A stretch of 64,000 nucleotides of DNA from Acrasis kona (Eukaryota; Heterolobosea; Eutetramitea; Acrasida; Acrasidae): NCBI GenBank assembly GCA_026419775.2, contig JAOPGA020001391.1:1-64000 (forward strand), in the 5' to 3' direction. Positions 28,045-36,317 of the stretch are shown here, piece by piece (the stretch's first letter is position 1; the number at the start of each line of letters is the position of its first letter). The notes under the pieces are model-generated. The model had not been told where the DNA came from and did no database searches. It saw nothing but the letters and a program-made list of their open reading frames with translations. Both the position numbers and the translations under genes were made by a program.

Positions 28045-28319
28045 ATCGACAATTGACAATCGACAATTCCACGCTTGAGCAATCTGATTGCAAATTCTAA
28101 TTTTACATAACTTATCTAATTGATTAAAAATAAAATGATTTTTATCGAAATATTGGATGATGTCTAAATAGATAATTGAATCCGAACGCATGCCGATCAA
28201 CAGCCAGGGTTGAGTAAGGTCTTAGTGCAATAAGTCATTGTTGTAATGTATGTTTTTTTGTGCCAAGGGGGTTAAAAACTAATTCTTGACATGACTGAGT
28301 GTTATATTCACTCAAGTAA

Positions 28320-29144
28320 ACAAGATTAGATGCCAATTGGAAAGCACAAAAAGGAGATGAAAATGTCATATTTCGATGCCGTGGTATGAACGACGCTTCC
28401 TTCAATTACCTCTTCACCTTAATGAACCGCGACGATTATGGAAAGATGAAACATTTGGATGTGAGTTTCAATGCCCTTACAAATAAATCTTTGTTCTTTT
28501 TACATGCATTATCACAGCAGAACGTATCGATACTTGCTATCCACAATCTTTTTGACTTTGGGAGTGTCAAAGCAAAGTTTCAAGAGTTTGTTACACTTAT
28601 ATCCAGACCGATACCTCTCCAGAAAATTGATGGTCTAAACAACTTGGAGGAGCTGATGGTGACTCTTACGAATAACGTTAACAAGTTATCCACTACATCA
28701 CTGCAACATACCGACATAATCCCAAAACGAAACGAACAACTTGAACAGAAGTTAGTACATTATTTGCGCAGGTATGGGTACTCTCAAATCACAGAACAAA
28801 TTAAGGGATTTCAACACGAGACGGACTTGTTCTTGGTTTCAAGTGATGGAAAAAAGATTATAATTGGAGAAGCACAAAAGGAATTACAAATGGTTGCTTT
28901 TGATCTGGTAGAAGAAAGAAGTGTAGATTTTACTAAAATTTCAAATGATGATCTTCCTGAAAGACTTAAATGTTATGAGGAAATCATCCAACTAGTTGGT
29001 TGTGAGACTTACCAACAGAAACATATGAATATAGCAAAACAATGTAAAATTGTCTTGGCTCGTTCTTTGAATGACCAATTTGTGATTTTTGATTTACATG
29101 ATTTTTCTGATAGAATGAATATAACCACAAGAACATTGTGTTAA
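28320..29144 (+). CDS. LRR plus possible PD-(D/E)xK nuclease-like protein, 5' end missing
   Basis: The first ATG is at 28386 (MNDASFNYLFTLMNRDDYGK), but protein-like sequence in the same frame extends upstream to 28320 (QKGDENVIFRCRG), where a TAA blocks it. An LRR unit (MKHLDVSFNALTNKSLFFLH) at the start suggests more LRRs once stood upstream. The C-terminal half resembles a restriction-endonuclease fold: HETDLFLVSSDGKKIIIGEA ending EAQK (Asp147, Glu162, Lys165), an E-x-Q-K variant of PD-(D/E)xK. It begins about 250 bases from the transposon's right repeat, so insertion may have cut it. Alternatively an upstream exon was missed. Nuclease activity is inferred from motif spacing only. Confidence 0.5.
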   Translation, partial: TRLDANWKAQKGDENVIFRCRGMNDASFNYLFTLMNRDDYGKMKHLDVSFNALTNKSLFFLHALSQQNVSILAIHNLFDFGSVKAKFQEFVTLISRPIPLQKIDGLNNLEELMVTLTNNVNKLSTTSLQHTDIIPKRNEQLEQKLVHYLRRYGYSQITEQIKGFQHETDLFLVSSDGKKIIIGEAQKELQMVAFDLVEERSVDFTKISNDDLPERLKCYEEIIQLVGCETYQQKHMNIAKQCKIVLARSLNDQFVIFDLHDFSDRMNITTRTLC

Positions 29145-29396
29145 TAAAGCTTTATCTTCGATTAACCCAAGTTTAAATGATATTATGGTGTATTTGAATA
29201 TCGATGCATAGAGTGTGGATGGTAGAAAAGGAAAGAATAAAATTGTAAAGTAAGTTCTAGCGGAATAAGTGTTGTAAGTTCATCAAAAGTTCCACACAAA
29301 ATGCATTCTTCAATTCTAGAAGTTGTACGTTCAAAAAAATGTTGAGATAAAAGAGGGAAATATGTGCTGTAAAGAATTAAAATCAAAATCAAACAA

Positions 29397-30038
29397 ATGA
29401 ACAACACAAAGGCGATTGATGGAGCAGATAAGAAGGAAGTAGACAAAGTGAGAACCGTGTTTATTGGAAAGATCTACAGAAGAGACGACCAATCAGAGGA
29501 TGACTACTTTGCAATGACAGATAACATCGCGGATTTTATCGAGGATAAGTTTAAGGACACCTACGAAAACATCAAAACTGCAGGTAGGAACCATATCGAC
29601 GCTGTGTTCAAAACCAACGCTGATGCCCTGAACTTCATCAAGGAAATGACCAATTACAACGCTCAAGACAAGAAGTTAATCTGGTCAGATCAAATTACCG
29701 CCCCACAGTTTAATGAGTACGTTTACGAGCTCAAGAAGCCAAAGAACAGGAAATCCAAGCAAGCTAAGAAATTGGCATCCACATCCACTGCCGATGATGA
29801 ATTTAATGCTAAGGGCAAACCAAAAGGTGCAACGAACGCTACTCTCGAAAGATTGGAGGCGATGAAGAGCGATAGAGAGGCTAATTTATTCAAGTTGAAG
29901 GCAGAGATGGCACTAATTGAGGACAAAATTAAGGTCGAACAAGAGATGTTGATTGTGTTGAAGAAGGCAATTGGGGATGCAAAGTCAATAATGGGGCAGC
30001 CAGTTAGGGATGTTAGGGATGTAAAACTAAAGCAGTAA
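29397..30038 (+). CDS. Hypothetical protein with possible RRM-like start and coiled-coil end
   Basis: 213 residues from ATG 29397 (MNNTKAIDGADKKEVDKVRT). The first 110 residues alternate strands and helices (TVFIGKIYRRDDQS; HIDAVFKTNADALNFIKEMT), an order like an RNA-recognition motif, but the RNP signatures are not convincing. A Lys-rich linker (KKPKNRKSKQAKKLAS) leads to a long helical segment (ANLFKLKAEMALIEDKIKVE) likely to be a coiled coil. Base composition matches the neighbouring genes. Function unknown. Confidence 0.6.
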   Translation: MNNTKAIDGADKKEVDKVRTVFIGKIYRRDDQSEDDYFAMTDNIADFIEDKFKDTYENIKTAGRNHIDAVFKTNADALNFIKEMTNYNAQDKKLIWSDQITAPQFNEYVYELKKPKNRKSKQAKKLASTSTADDEFNAKGKPKGATNATLERLEAMKSDREANLFKLKAEMALIEDKIKVEQEMLIVLKKAIGDAKSIMGQPVRDVRDVKLKQ

Positions 30039-30155
30039 TATGCTTATTAAAACATTTATTTTTATTAGTTAGTTTGGGTGCTTTAAAGTAAGTGATCATC
30101 ATGTCACGCCAATCATTTTTATTGTTAACCAAAACATTGAAGGAAGTAATCATCA

Positions 30156-30608
30156 TCAAATCTTCTCTAATTCTACGGCCTCTCCTGTTGCTAAGAAATT
30201 CAAACCGCTCTCATCCTCTGTAACCTCATAATTGATTACACAGTCAGCATTTAATTTTTGGCATTGCTCTGAAAGTTTGTATTCGCACTCTTTTAAAGGT
30301 TCATTGTTTGGTCTCCTTGTAAACTGAAAGTTTCTGGCAAAAACATTTATAGTACGAAAGGCGTTTAATACGAGCATTGTAAGAAGCTTGAGAATGATTA
30401 GATTACTCGCACTATGTGATGCTGATATAGGACCTAAAGATCTTTTGATTCTAAAACCAGGTGGGGGTTGTGATCCATTTACAAATTCAACTGTATTTTT
30501 TACGCCATCATTTGATCCAATTTCAAAATGTTTGGTATATAAGCGGTTGCGATTGAAAATAACTCTAGTAAATACATGCTTGTGTCTTTGTGGTTTGATT
30601 GCAAACAT
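30156..30608 (-). CDS. YbjQ/DUF74-like domain protein
   Basis: 150 residues from ATG 30608. The centre has PPPGFRIKRSLGPISASHSA, and the C-terminus reads EYKLSEQCQKLNADCVINYE and ATGEAVEL. This order fits the YbjQ family ('gy.i...lG.v.g', then 'A..lgAdaVinv.y', then 'a.GtAV.l'), small proteins forming ring-shaped oligomers of unclear role, sometimes described as metal-binding. The middle (NLIILKLLTMLVLNAF) is more hydrophobic than usual and might hide an intron (GTAATC... begins there), but no splice keeps the frame. Assignment is by pattern only. Confidence 0.5.
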   Translation of the reverse strand: MFAIKPQRHKHVFTRVIFNRNRLYTKHFEIGSNDGVKNTVEFVNGSQPPPGFRIKRSLGPISASHSASNLIILKLLTMLVLNAFRTINVFARNFQFTRRPNNEPLKECEYKLSEQCQKLNADCVINYEVTEDESGLNFLATGEAVELEKI

Positions 30609-30669
30609 TGAAATTGACTCAACCGAACAATGAATATATTACAACAAATGAAAATGATGCTGTGACTGA

Positions 30670-30801
30670 TTTCTTTCCGACTGTTGGGCATTGCAAAGTA
30701 GAAATCACTCTGATACAGTTTGTATGGAAGGTGATCATGTACGTACTATAATGAGATGGGACAATCAAGAAGTTGCATTTACAAGAAACGACATCATTTG
30801 A
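30670..30801 (+). pseudogene. Orphan 3' gene fragment
   Basis: An open frame without ATG reads SDCWALQSRNHSDTVCMEGD and then IMRWDNQEVAFTRNDII before TGA 30801. It looks like real coding sequence. No upstream exon with an acceptor was found, so it is either a terminal exon of an unrecognised gene or a relic. It faces the YbjQ-like gene head to head. Confidence 0.3.
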
Positions 30802-30946
30802 AAAATTGTTATTATTTTTTTATTTGGATTATTATCTCCATATTTTAATTATTGAGTTATCAGCTGATTGACCCACTATTCGACCATCTTGTAGTTGCAT
30901 AATTAAAAAAGCATCTACATCGTCAACTATTGTCATTTCACATTGT

Positions 30947-31289
30947 TCACTCTTTATCCACAAAGTAGCTACCGTCTTCTTCTGGTTTTGTTTGCATTTG
31001 TTCACTAAACATACCAGTGAAAAAGCTGTTTTTTTTACTAGTCAGTGTTCTTATTGATGTTGCATATATTTTTCTGCCAATGTCTAATTTGATTTTGTTC
31101 TTACCTGTCAAGTTCTCTGCGACATGCAAGTACACTTTCTGTGCCTCTTCCACTTGTTTTATTTCTTCTGCTTTTGCTTGCAATAACTCCTTTCTCTAAC
31201 ATTTCTTGTTCATCATCCGTATTGATTTTAAACCTCTTGTTGCCTGCTTCATTGTTTAGTTCATTGCTCAATGAGGAACCTCTCTTCAT
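30947..31289 (-). pseudogene. BTB/T1 (KCTD-type) gene, frameshifted and truncated
   Basis: ATG 31289 opens MKRGSSLSNELNNEAGNKRF and a helical stretch (DDEQEMLEK). One extra G near 31193 throws the frame. The next register continues naturally (LLQAKAEEIKQVEEAQKVYL) into the first half of a T1/BTB domain: KIKLDIGRKIYATSIRTLTS, FFTGMFSEQ, then DGSYFVDKE. A TGA follows, so the second half of the fold is missing. KCTD-type proteins serve as cullin-3 adaptors. This copy is probably dead; the G insertion alone could be a sequence error, but the truncation is not. Confidence 0.6.
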
Positions 31290-31836
31290 GTATGGTTAAG
31301 TTATATTAAAAAATGAAAATGAAGTTGACCACTTACTACAGAAGATGAACACTACCAACACTATCATGTGACCACACAAGTAAGTCTACTTTTACAGCTA
31401 CTGGGAGCCGAACTTTGTAAAGCTTGCGGAAGCCAAACCGTCTAGAAATGTTGGGAGCCGAACCAACATAATCTCATCGTCATTTTTTACATTTACTATC
31501 ATCCCATAAAACATAACTAACATATCAACCATTACAATTAATGTAATACCTGTAATACCATCTACAATCTATCTACCATACAAAGAAAAGTGGGCTTGTC
31601 GCACGGCTACACCGTCGCTCCTCCTTTGAAACAACATGATGTTTAAAAAACACAATCCATTACATTTAAGAGAGCCTAAAAGTCGTTGTAACCTGCAGAT
31701 TCTCAAAATCCGCGACTTCTCACAAATCGTCCCGAGGTCTCTTGTCGCGCGATAGAAATTAACCGCTTGTAAATTATGGAGGAATATACTTTTGAAGGAA
31801 ATACAACGAGACAGTGGAAAAGACTCAATCCGAATT
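31290..31836. other. Intergenic and 3' UTR, no gene supported
   Basis: Upstream of the BTB relic and downstream of the hypothetical gene at 31837. The string GGGAGCCGAAC occurs twice (about 31405 and 31450), with a variant between (GGAAGCCAAAC). A minus-strand open frame over 31569-31853 starts inside the neighbouring gene and is probably 3' UTR; AATAAA follows the stop of that gene at about 31830. Confidence 0.4.
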
Positions 31837-32655
31837 TTATTGGTACTCGGCAAAATCGTTATCTACCACACCAGCTGTCCTCACGTTTAGCATGTAATCA
31901 GTAGATGCAACCGTTGGAGCGGGGGCAGGAGGCACCGCAACTCCACCCAGTGGACCTCCTCTCATTGTTTTTATTAGGGCACTGCTGTATCTCAAAATGT
32001 CATATGCTACTTTTACTACGGCAAATGTTGGTATTGCTGCCGGTGCTACATTTCCACCGTAGCAGGTATTCCCAAAAAATCCAACAGCAGGAGCTCCACC
32101 TTGGACCATACCAGGGGGAACAACATAACCACTATCCCATATTTGAATGTCAGGGAATTCTATTCTCTTGTTTGTTAGTCGTACTGTCGGGTGCTTTGTC
32201 GACTTCAAATTTAGAACCATAAAGTGTGGCGTCGATGATGCAAAGGCAAGCATGGCAAACACAGGCTTTGCGTTCGCATTCGACAGCTTTAGCTTTAGTA
32301 GCCAATGTGTGGTGCCGTCCGCTTGAAGACCTGTTGTGAATGGTGCACATAACGACCTGTCAAGAATATTGACCCTCCTATTCCTTCTCTTCACCTTAAT
32401 TATGCCCATAACGCTGAAATATTGCATTAACGCAAAGAGGAGGGCCACTATCGTCTCGTTTGCGTTGAAGCACGCTAGCAACACTTTCACTGAGCATGGC
32501 AAACTTCTGTTGTTTCGTTCTAAAAAAAAAGTGTCAATGTCATCTGTATTAGTAGAAAGAAAAGAGGTGTTGGAATCATCACTGCTGGTGTAACCACTTT
32601 CAAAATTTGTACTCGTATCATGTAAATGTGATAGTGATACTATTGCATTCTTCAT
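31837..32655 (-). CDS. Hypothetical protein
   Basis: 272 residues from ATG 32655 (MKNAIVSLSHLHDTSTNFES). The first 90 residues are Ser/Asp/Thr-rich and then hydrophobic (VKVLLACFNANETIVALLFA). The middle is beta-rich (THWLLKLKLSNANAKPVFAM; KHPTVRLTNKRIEFPDIQIW). A Gly/Pro/Ala-rich C-terminus follows (VPPGMVQGGAPAVGFFG; PLGGVAVPPAPAP). GC content is higher than in its neighbours. No family recognised; the accessory neighbourhood suggests a lineage-specific gene. Confidence 0.5.
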   Translation of the reverse strand: MKNAIVSLSHLHDTSTNFESGYTSSDDSNTSFLSTNTDDIDTFFLERNNRSLPCSVKVLLACFNANETIVALLFALMQYFSVMGIIKVKRRNRRVNILDRSLCAPFTTGLQADGTTHWLLKLKLSNANAKPVFAMLAFASSTPHFMVLNLKSTKHPTVRLTNKRIEFPDIQIWDSGYVVPPGMVQGGAPAVGFFGNTCYGGNVAPAAIPTFAVVKVAYDILRYSSALIKTMRGGPLGGVAVPPAPAPTVASTDYMLNVRTAGVVDNDFAEYQ

Positions 32656-32891
32656 CTTTAAACTATTAGTGCCTACTTGCGTTCTTAATTTTAGCGTTGT
32701 CTTTTTTGTGCGCTATACTTAAATATCTATATTTGTCTCGATTTCCGTGTATCGACTTTTGGTTGGTGTGAATATGTGAAGATGAATGAAGATGAAGATA
32801 GGTTTATTTGATCCACGAGATTAGGGTTTAGGGTGGCAGAGACAGCAGTGTGTTTGAGTCCAACATCAAGTGGGTCATGCGGTGGATGCCC

Positions 32892-33126
32892 TCACAATTT
32901 TAAACTTTTGTTTAAGAACTGAGCGTGCTCGGCTGTTTGGGACTTTAACAGCTCTAGTGAGGGGGACACTACACGTCTCTTCTTGACTCCTCTCCCTTGC
33001 ACTGGTAGTCTCACGACCTTTACGATACGCTCGTTCAGGTCGGAATTAGAACTGTTTTGATGTGGTTAGGTTGGTTGGACTCTTTTTCATTTTTGGCGAC
33101 TTGGTGGCAATCCTCTTCTTTGGCAT
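32892..33126 (-). CDS. Small Lys-rich protein, frame broken at an A-run
   Basis: ATG 33126 opens MPKKRIATKSPKMKKSPTNL, which soon meets a stop. If one A is added to the A4 run complementing 33055-33058, the frame continues as NSSNSDLNERIVKVVRLPVQ, RRVVSPSLELLKSQTAEHAQ and ends FLNKSLKL at TGA 32892. The product would be about 78 residues, basic and possibly nuclear (KKRIATK and KKRRVV motifs). Both registers have clear coding character, so one gene with a single-base deletion is the simplest reading. Confidence 0.45.
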
Positions 33127-33340
33127 ATGGTACTCCTCTTCAGAGGAGTGTTGGGCTGGGGCTCCTGGTTATTTTGTCTGGGATCAGTGGTGGAGGGTTC
33201 TTGGGGCTCATATGTGCAGTGGAGGGATATCCAGTAAGCTGTGGTGTGAATATGTTATAAAAGAAATTTATGTTATGTACAACCAAAAGTTTTTGTAATC
33301 TTAGTCGAACTTGCTTTTAGAATTTTTATGGCGTGCCGTT

Positions 33341-33547
33341 TTAATATTGTTCGTCATCTGATGTATTATAAGTGACTATGAAATCTTGTTTAGTTTTAGG
33401 TACTTCTACAACTGGGTCTTCTCTATATTTGCGCTTCGATTGTGGATGCATGATTGGATCATATTGGTCGATGTACAAGATACCATCATTGGTATTATAG
33501 ATCAAATCCTTTGTGCGTCTCTGAATGTACTTTTGGTAGCTGTACAT
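33341..33547 (-). CDS. Small hypothetical protein
   Basis: 68 residues from ATG 33547 (MYSYQKYIQRRTKDLIYNTN) ending TYNTSDDEQY. It is Tyr- and Asp-rich and polar, with a basic centre (PQSKRKYRED). No recognised family. It is divergent from the decayed gene at 33579, with 31 bases between the starts. Confidence 0.4.
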   Translation of the reverse strand: MYSYQKYIQRRTKDLIYNTNDGILYIDQYDPIMHPQSKRKYREDPVVEVPKTKQDFIVTYNTSDDEQY

Positions 33548-33578
33548 GTCTTGAAAGGAACTCGAAAATGATCAAGCG

Positions 33579-34110
33579 ATGCTTTATCTCACGCCAACAC
33601 ACATCAACACCTACCTAGACTCCAACTCCAACACCTATATTCACTCTAATTCGGAGCCCAACATCGACACTGATCCCAACGCACACTCACAAATGATGAT
33701 TGGAGTGCAGGTATTCTAACCTTCCTTTGATTGACAACATTTGTATCATCCCAAGACATTTGGAGCACGAAATGCTTGACATATGTATAATGTCAGAGGT
33801 ACGAAGATTTTATGTTAAATGGGAGACAAAACCTTACTATTGAAGAAGAATTTTTCATTCAAACCATAGAAAAATAATTCCTGGTGGTGTCGGAGTATTC
33901 GACTATCAACTCCTTTCTGCTATTGTTACAGAAAAGAGTCGTCTCTCTAGCTGCGAATTTATCGATGTCCAGGCACACACCAATATTAAGGAATGCTGTA
34001 ATGTGATAATTAAGAAGTCCAATACGTCGCCAGATGATATTATTGGCAGCAGTGAGATCTCACTTACCGATAAAACATTACAAATACAACGCCTAGTTAT
34101 TTCCGTTTAA
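33579..34110 (+). pseudogene. Decayed gene with one frame break and one in-frame TGA
   Basis: ATG 33579 opens MLYLTPTHINTYLDSNSNTY and runs to MMIGVQ. After a +1 register change near 33718 the frame reads YSNLPLIDNICIIPRHLEHE and VRRFYVKWETKPYY. It then meets TGA (at about 33841) and continues with IFHSNHRKIIPGGVGVFDYQ, TEKSRLSSCEFIDVQAHTNI and SSEISLTDKTLQIQRLVISV to TAA 34110. The sustained protein-like sequence over about 175 codons argues for a former gene. The TGA lies between TAC TAT and AGA AGA. I do not recognise the family. Confidence 0.45.
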
Positions 34111-34144
34111 CACAAACACAACCGACAATTAAGCCCTAATATTA

Positions 34145-36073
34145 CTAATCAGTTGAATTTACTAATACGTCAAATCTGTTAAAGTTACGCTTGCTTTTTC
34201 CCTCCCTTTCTTCATTCTTGTCTACTTTAACTTGATAGGATCTTTCTCTTGTTCTCAGAGTACTCTCCACAGTCTTCGGTACTTTGTCACCATTGTTTGA
34301 TGGTAGAGCTGATCTGATCTGAATATTCTTCACACCACTTGGTCTGTGTGTTTTGCCAGAAGTTACTAAATACTTCTTTCTGAACATGTTGTCCATGGAT
34401 AACATGAGAAGTTGTCTCACATCACTAACAATCAAAGACATGTATGCTAAATATCCTTGATAAGAGTCAATTGACTGAATGTGGAAAATATTGTTCTGCA
34501 TTTCACTCTGCATCTTGGTGGTAGGCCGTCCGTACCTGATGTCGTAGGCTAGCGCAATTTCACTAAGAGGTTTACCATATGGGACGACTTTTGTCAAAAA
34601 GTACGAATGGAACATCAACAACCTAGATCCTACTTGAGAACACTCCCATTGATCTTTTAATGTAGCGCTATAACCGTGCTTTTTATAAATCCACATGGCA
34701 TTCCTGTCCAAGCTTTCTTGTACAACCATATGTTTAACATCATCCCAATGATAGCTCGAAACAGATAACAATGGAAGAAACTCACCCAAATTGGGCACAA
34801 CAGATTTGAGTCTATATGACTCATCAGACAAGAATTGTTTTATTTTATTATCAATTTGGCCTTGTAGATTCTTGTACTTCAAAACAGCATGTATTAGCAG
34901 GCGATGAAAGTGACAATAGTATTCTAATGCTCTCAAACTAGCATGCACTTTGCCCTTCATAATCTCCACCACCATACTGCTCATGAGCTTGCAGAGAATA
35001 TCTAGGCACAAGGTAGATACGTGAGAGGTACGATAGCTAACAAATTCGTAGTCATAGCAATGTTGAACGGCCTTCTCAAATTCGTCCTTGACCATTGTGT
35101 CTGCATGAGATTTATTAATGTAGATGGGTATCCAGTACTTGAATGTTTCTCCCCACACTCCTTTCCTTAGTCCCTGTTGATAGGCAGACTTTGATACCAA
35201 GTCCATTGGAGAGGTGATGTTTTGTAGGATCTTCTTTGGAGTGTATTCCATGTTAATGCCTACACCCAAAATGTCTTCTTCAAACGATACTTTGGAGTGG
35301 AAGCATTGCATTTGGGTGCTGTACATAAGTATTGGAGAGTTGGAAGCAGATCTGAACTTGCTGGATACCGTTCTAACTCGGTTGACCTCGACTACATCCA
35401 AATACTTTAAGATGTGGAGTAGTACTTCTTCCGGTAACACATCAAGCGCGAACTTCGCTTTTGCCTTCCGTTTAAAGGACTTTGCGCTCTGTTTATTAGA
35501 TGTATGTACTTTAGTCTTTCCACTTGATTTGGCAAGCGTGCAACCCTCAGGTATATAATCTAGCCAGTCTTCTCCTTTAGGATGTACTATATTCTTGCGC
35601 ATATCGTGTCCACAACGGCAAACATGTACTCTTGAATTATCAATTGCTTCCTTAATTAGCGAGGGTGCCAACCAATACATTTTTTGTTCTACATCCGACT
35701 CCTCTCTTCCGAGCAAAAAGGATTGGAGTTGAAGTAAGATTGAGGTGATGGAGTAGCTGGTGGACCATCCAGAGTACGGTTCGCTTGAATAATGGGTTTG
35801 AAGCAAGTCGAGGCACAACCAAGAGTTATAAACATGGGGTCGTCTAATCATGGTCTTCAACTCGACGGTTGGAGGTTTCATAGGATAATCCAAGGTAAAA
35901 TGCAGAACGAGATGCAAACAAATACCATGGTAAGGATTATCCTCAGGGGCAAGAATGTTAGCGTGCCATTCATACAAGTTTTGTTCTGAAACTGGTTTAG
36001 CGCTAATCGTCCCAAGATTAGAGGCCTGAAGTTCCTTATAATCCTTAAGTAGACGTTTGGCTGAGCTGTTCAT
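34145..36073 (-). CDS. E2 ubiquitin-conjugating (UBC) domain fused to an F-box
   Basis: Single exon, 642 residues. Residues 1-130 form a UBC fold: KRLLKDYKELQ, LYEWHANILAPEDNPYHG, then PPTVELKT and VYNSWLCLDLLQTHY with Cys87 at the E2 active-site position. The usual HPN just upstream is replaced by RPH, so the catalytic Asn is absent. A short Cys/His segment (VHVCRCGHDMRKN) follows. Residues about 210-250 are an F-box (LPEEVLLHILKYLDVVEVNR). The C-terminal 350 residues are helical and unrecognised. An E2-like domain in one chain with an SCF adaptor module suggests a compact ubiquitination protein; E2 activity is uncertain because of the altered HPN. Confidence 0.8.
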   Translation of the reverse strand: MNSSAKRLLKDYKELQASNLGTISAKPVSEQNLYEWHANILAPEDNPYHGICLHLVLHFTLDYPMKPPTVELKTMIRRPHVYNSWLCLDLLQTHYSSEPYSGWSTSYSITSILLQLQSFLLGREESDVEQKMYWLAPSLIKEAIDNSRVHVCRCGHDMRKNIVHPKGEDWLDYIPEGCTLAKSSGKTKVHTSNKQSAKSFKRKAKAKFALDVLPEEVLLHILKYLDVVEVNRVRTVSSKFRSASNSPILMYSTQMQCFHSKVSFEEDILGVGINMEYTPKKILQNITSPMDLVSKSAYQQGLRKGVWGETFKYWIPIYINKSHADTMVKDEFEKAVQHCYDYEFVSYRTSHVSTLCLDILCKLMSSMVVEIMKGKVHASLRALEYYCHFHRLLIHAVLKYKNLQGQIDNKIKQFLSDESYRLKSVVPNLGEFLPLLSVSSYHWDDVKHMVVQESLDRNAMWIYKKHGYSATLKDQWECSQVGSRLLMFHSYFLTKVVPYGKPLSEIALAYDIRYGRPTTKMQSEMQNNIFHIQSIDSYQGYLAYMSLIVSDVRQLLMLSMDNMFRKKYLVTSGKTHRPSGVKNIQIRSALPSNNGDKVPKTVESTLRTRERSYQVKVDKNEEREGKSKRNFNRFDVLVNSTD

Positions 36074-36317
36074 ATTTGTTGAATCATATATCTATTACAC
36101 ATCCTCTTTTTATATACATGGCGAGTTGAGTTCGGACGTGTCATGTTCAATAACATGCTTATTATTAAGTTCAATTGATCTAACACCTCAACACGTATTG
36201 TACAATTCAATACAAATCACTTACTTAAACAATTAAGCGGCAAAATAGACTCTAAGTTTAGCTTTGTTTTGATGTTAACATTGAGAAATTCAAATCTTTG
36301 AAAATGTTAGAGTAATC

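Larger units (their letters stand above)
24367..28067. mobile_element. DNA transposon with divergent genes and inverted repeats
   Basis: Two divergent genes (24483-25124 minus, 25152-27566 plus) lie between inverted repeats: 24371-24406 and 28009-28044 match at 33 of 36 positions when one is reverse-complemented. A second, inner inverted pair is at 24401-24429 and 27603-27630. The plus gene has the layout of a DDE-type transposase. No clear target-site duplication is visible. The right end is complicated by tandem CGACAAT-type repeats (28040-28067) and a further motif copy at 28145-28161, so the exact outer border is uncertain. Both genes are intact, so the element may be recent. Confidence 0.75.

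Noticed and set aside
27979-28200. Minus-strand 73-codon frame across the transposon's right repeat
   Set aside because: It runs through the inverted repeat and tandem CGACAAT units, and the translation (CRLSIVDCRFLQ) simply reflects those repeats.
29183-29446. Minus-strand open frame with a hydrophobic N-terminus (SIAFVLFICLILILILYS)
   Set aside because: It overlaps the start of the plus-strand gene at 29397, and its hydrophobic part is just the antisense of an A-rich leader.
31569-31853. Minus-strand frame starting inside the 3' end of the hypothetical gene at 31837
   Set aside because: It begins within the coding end and covers an AATAAA signal, so it is most likely 3' UTR.
32820-32845. 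Telomere-like string (TTAGGGTTTAGGGT) suggesting a chromosome end or fusion
   Set aside because: Only about two units are present, within unique intergenic sequence.
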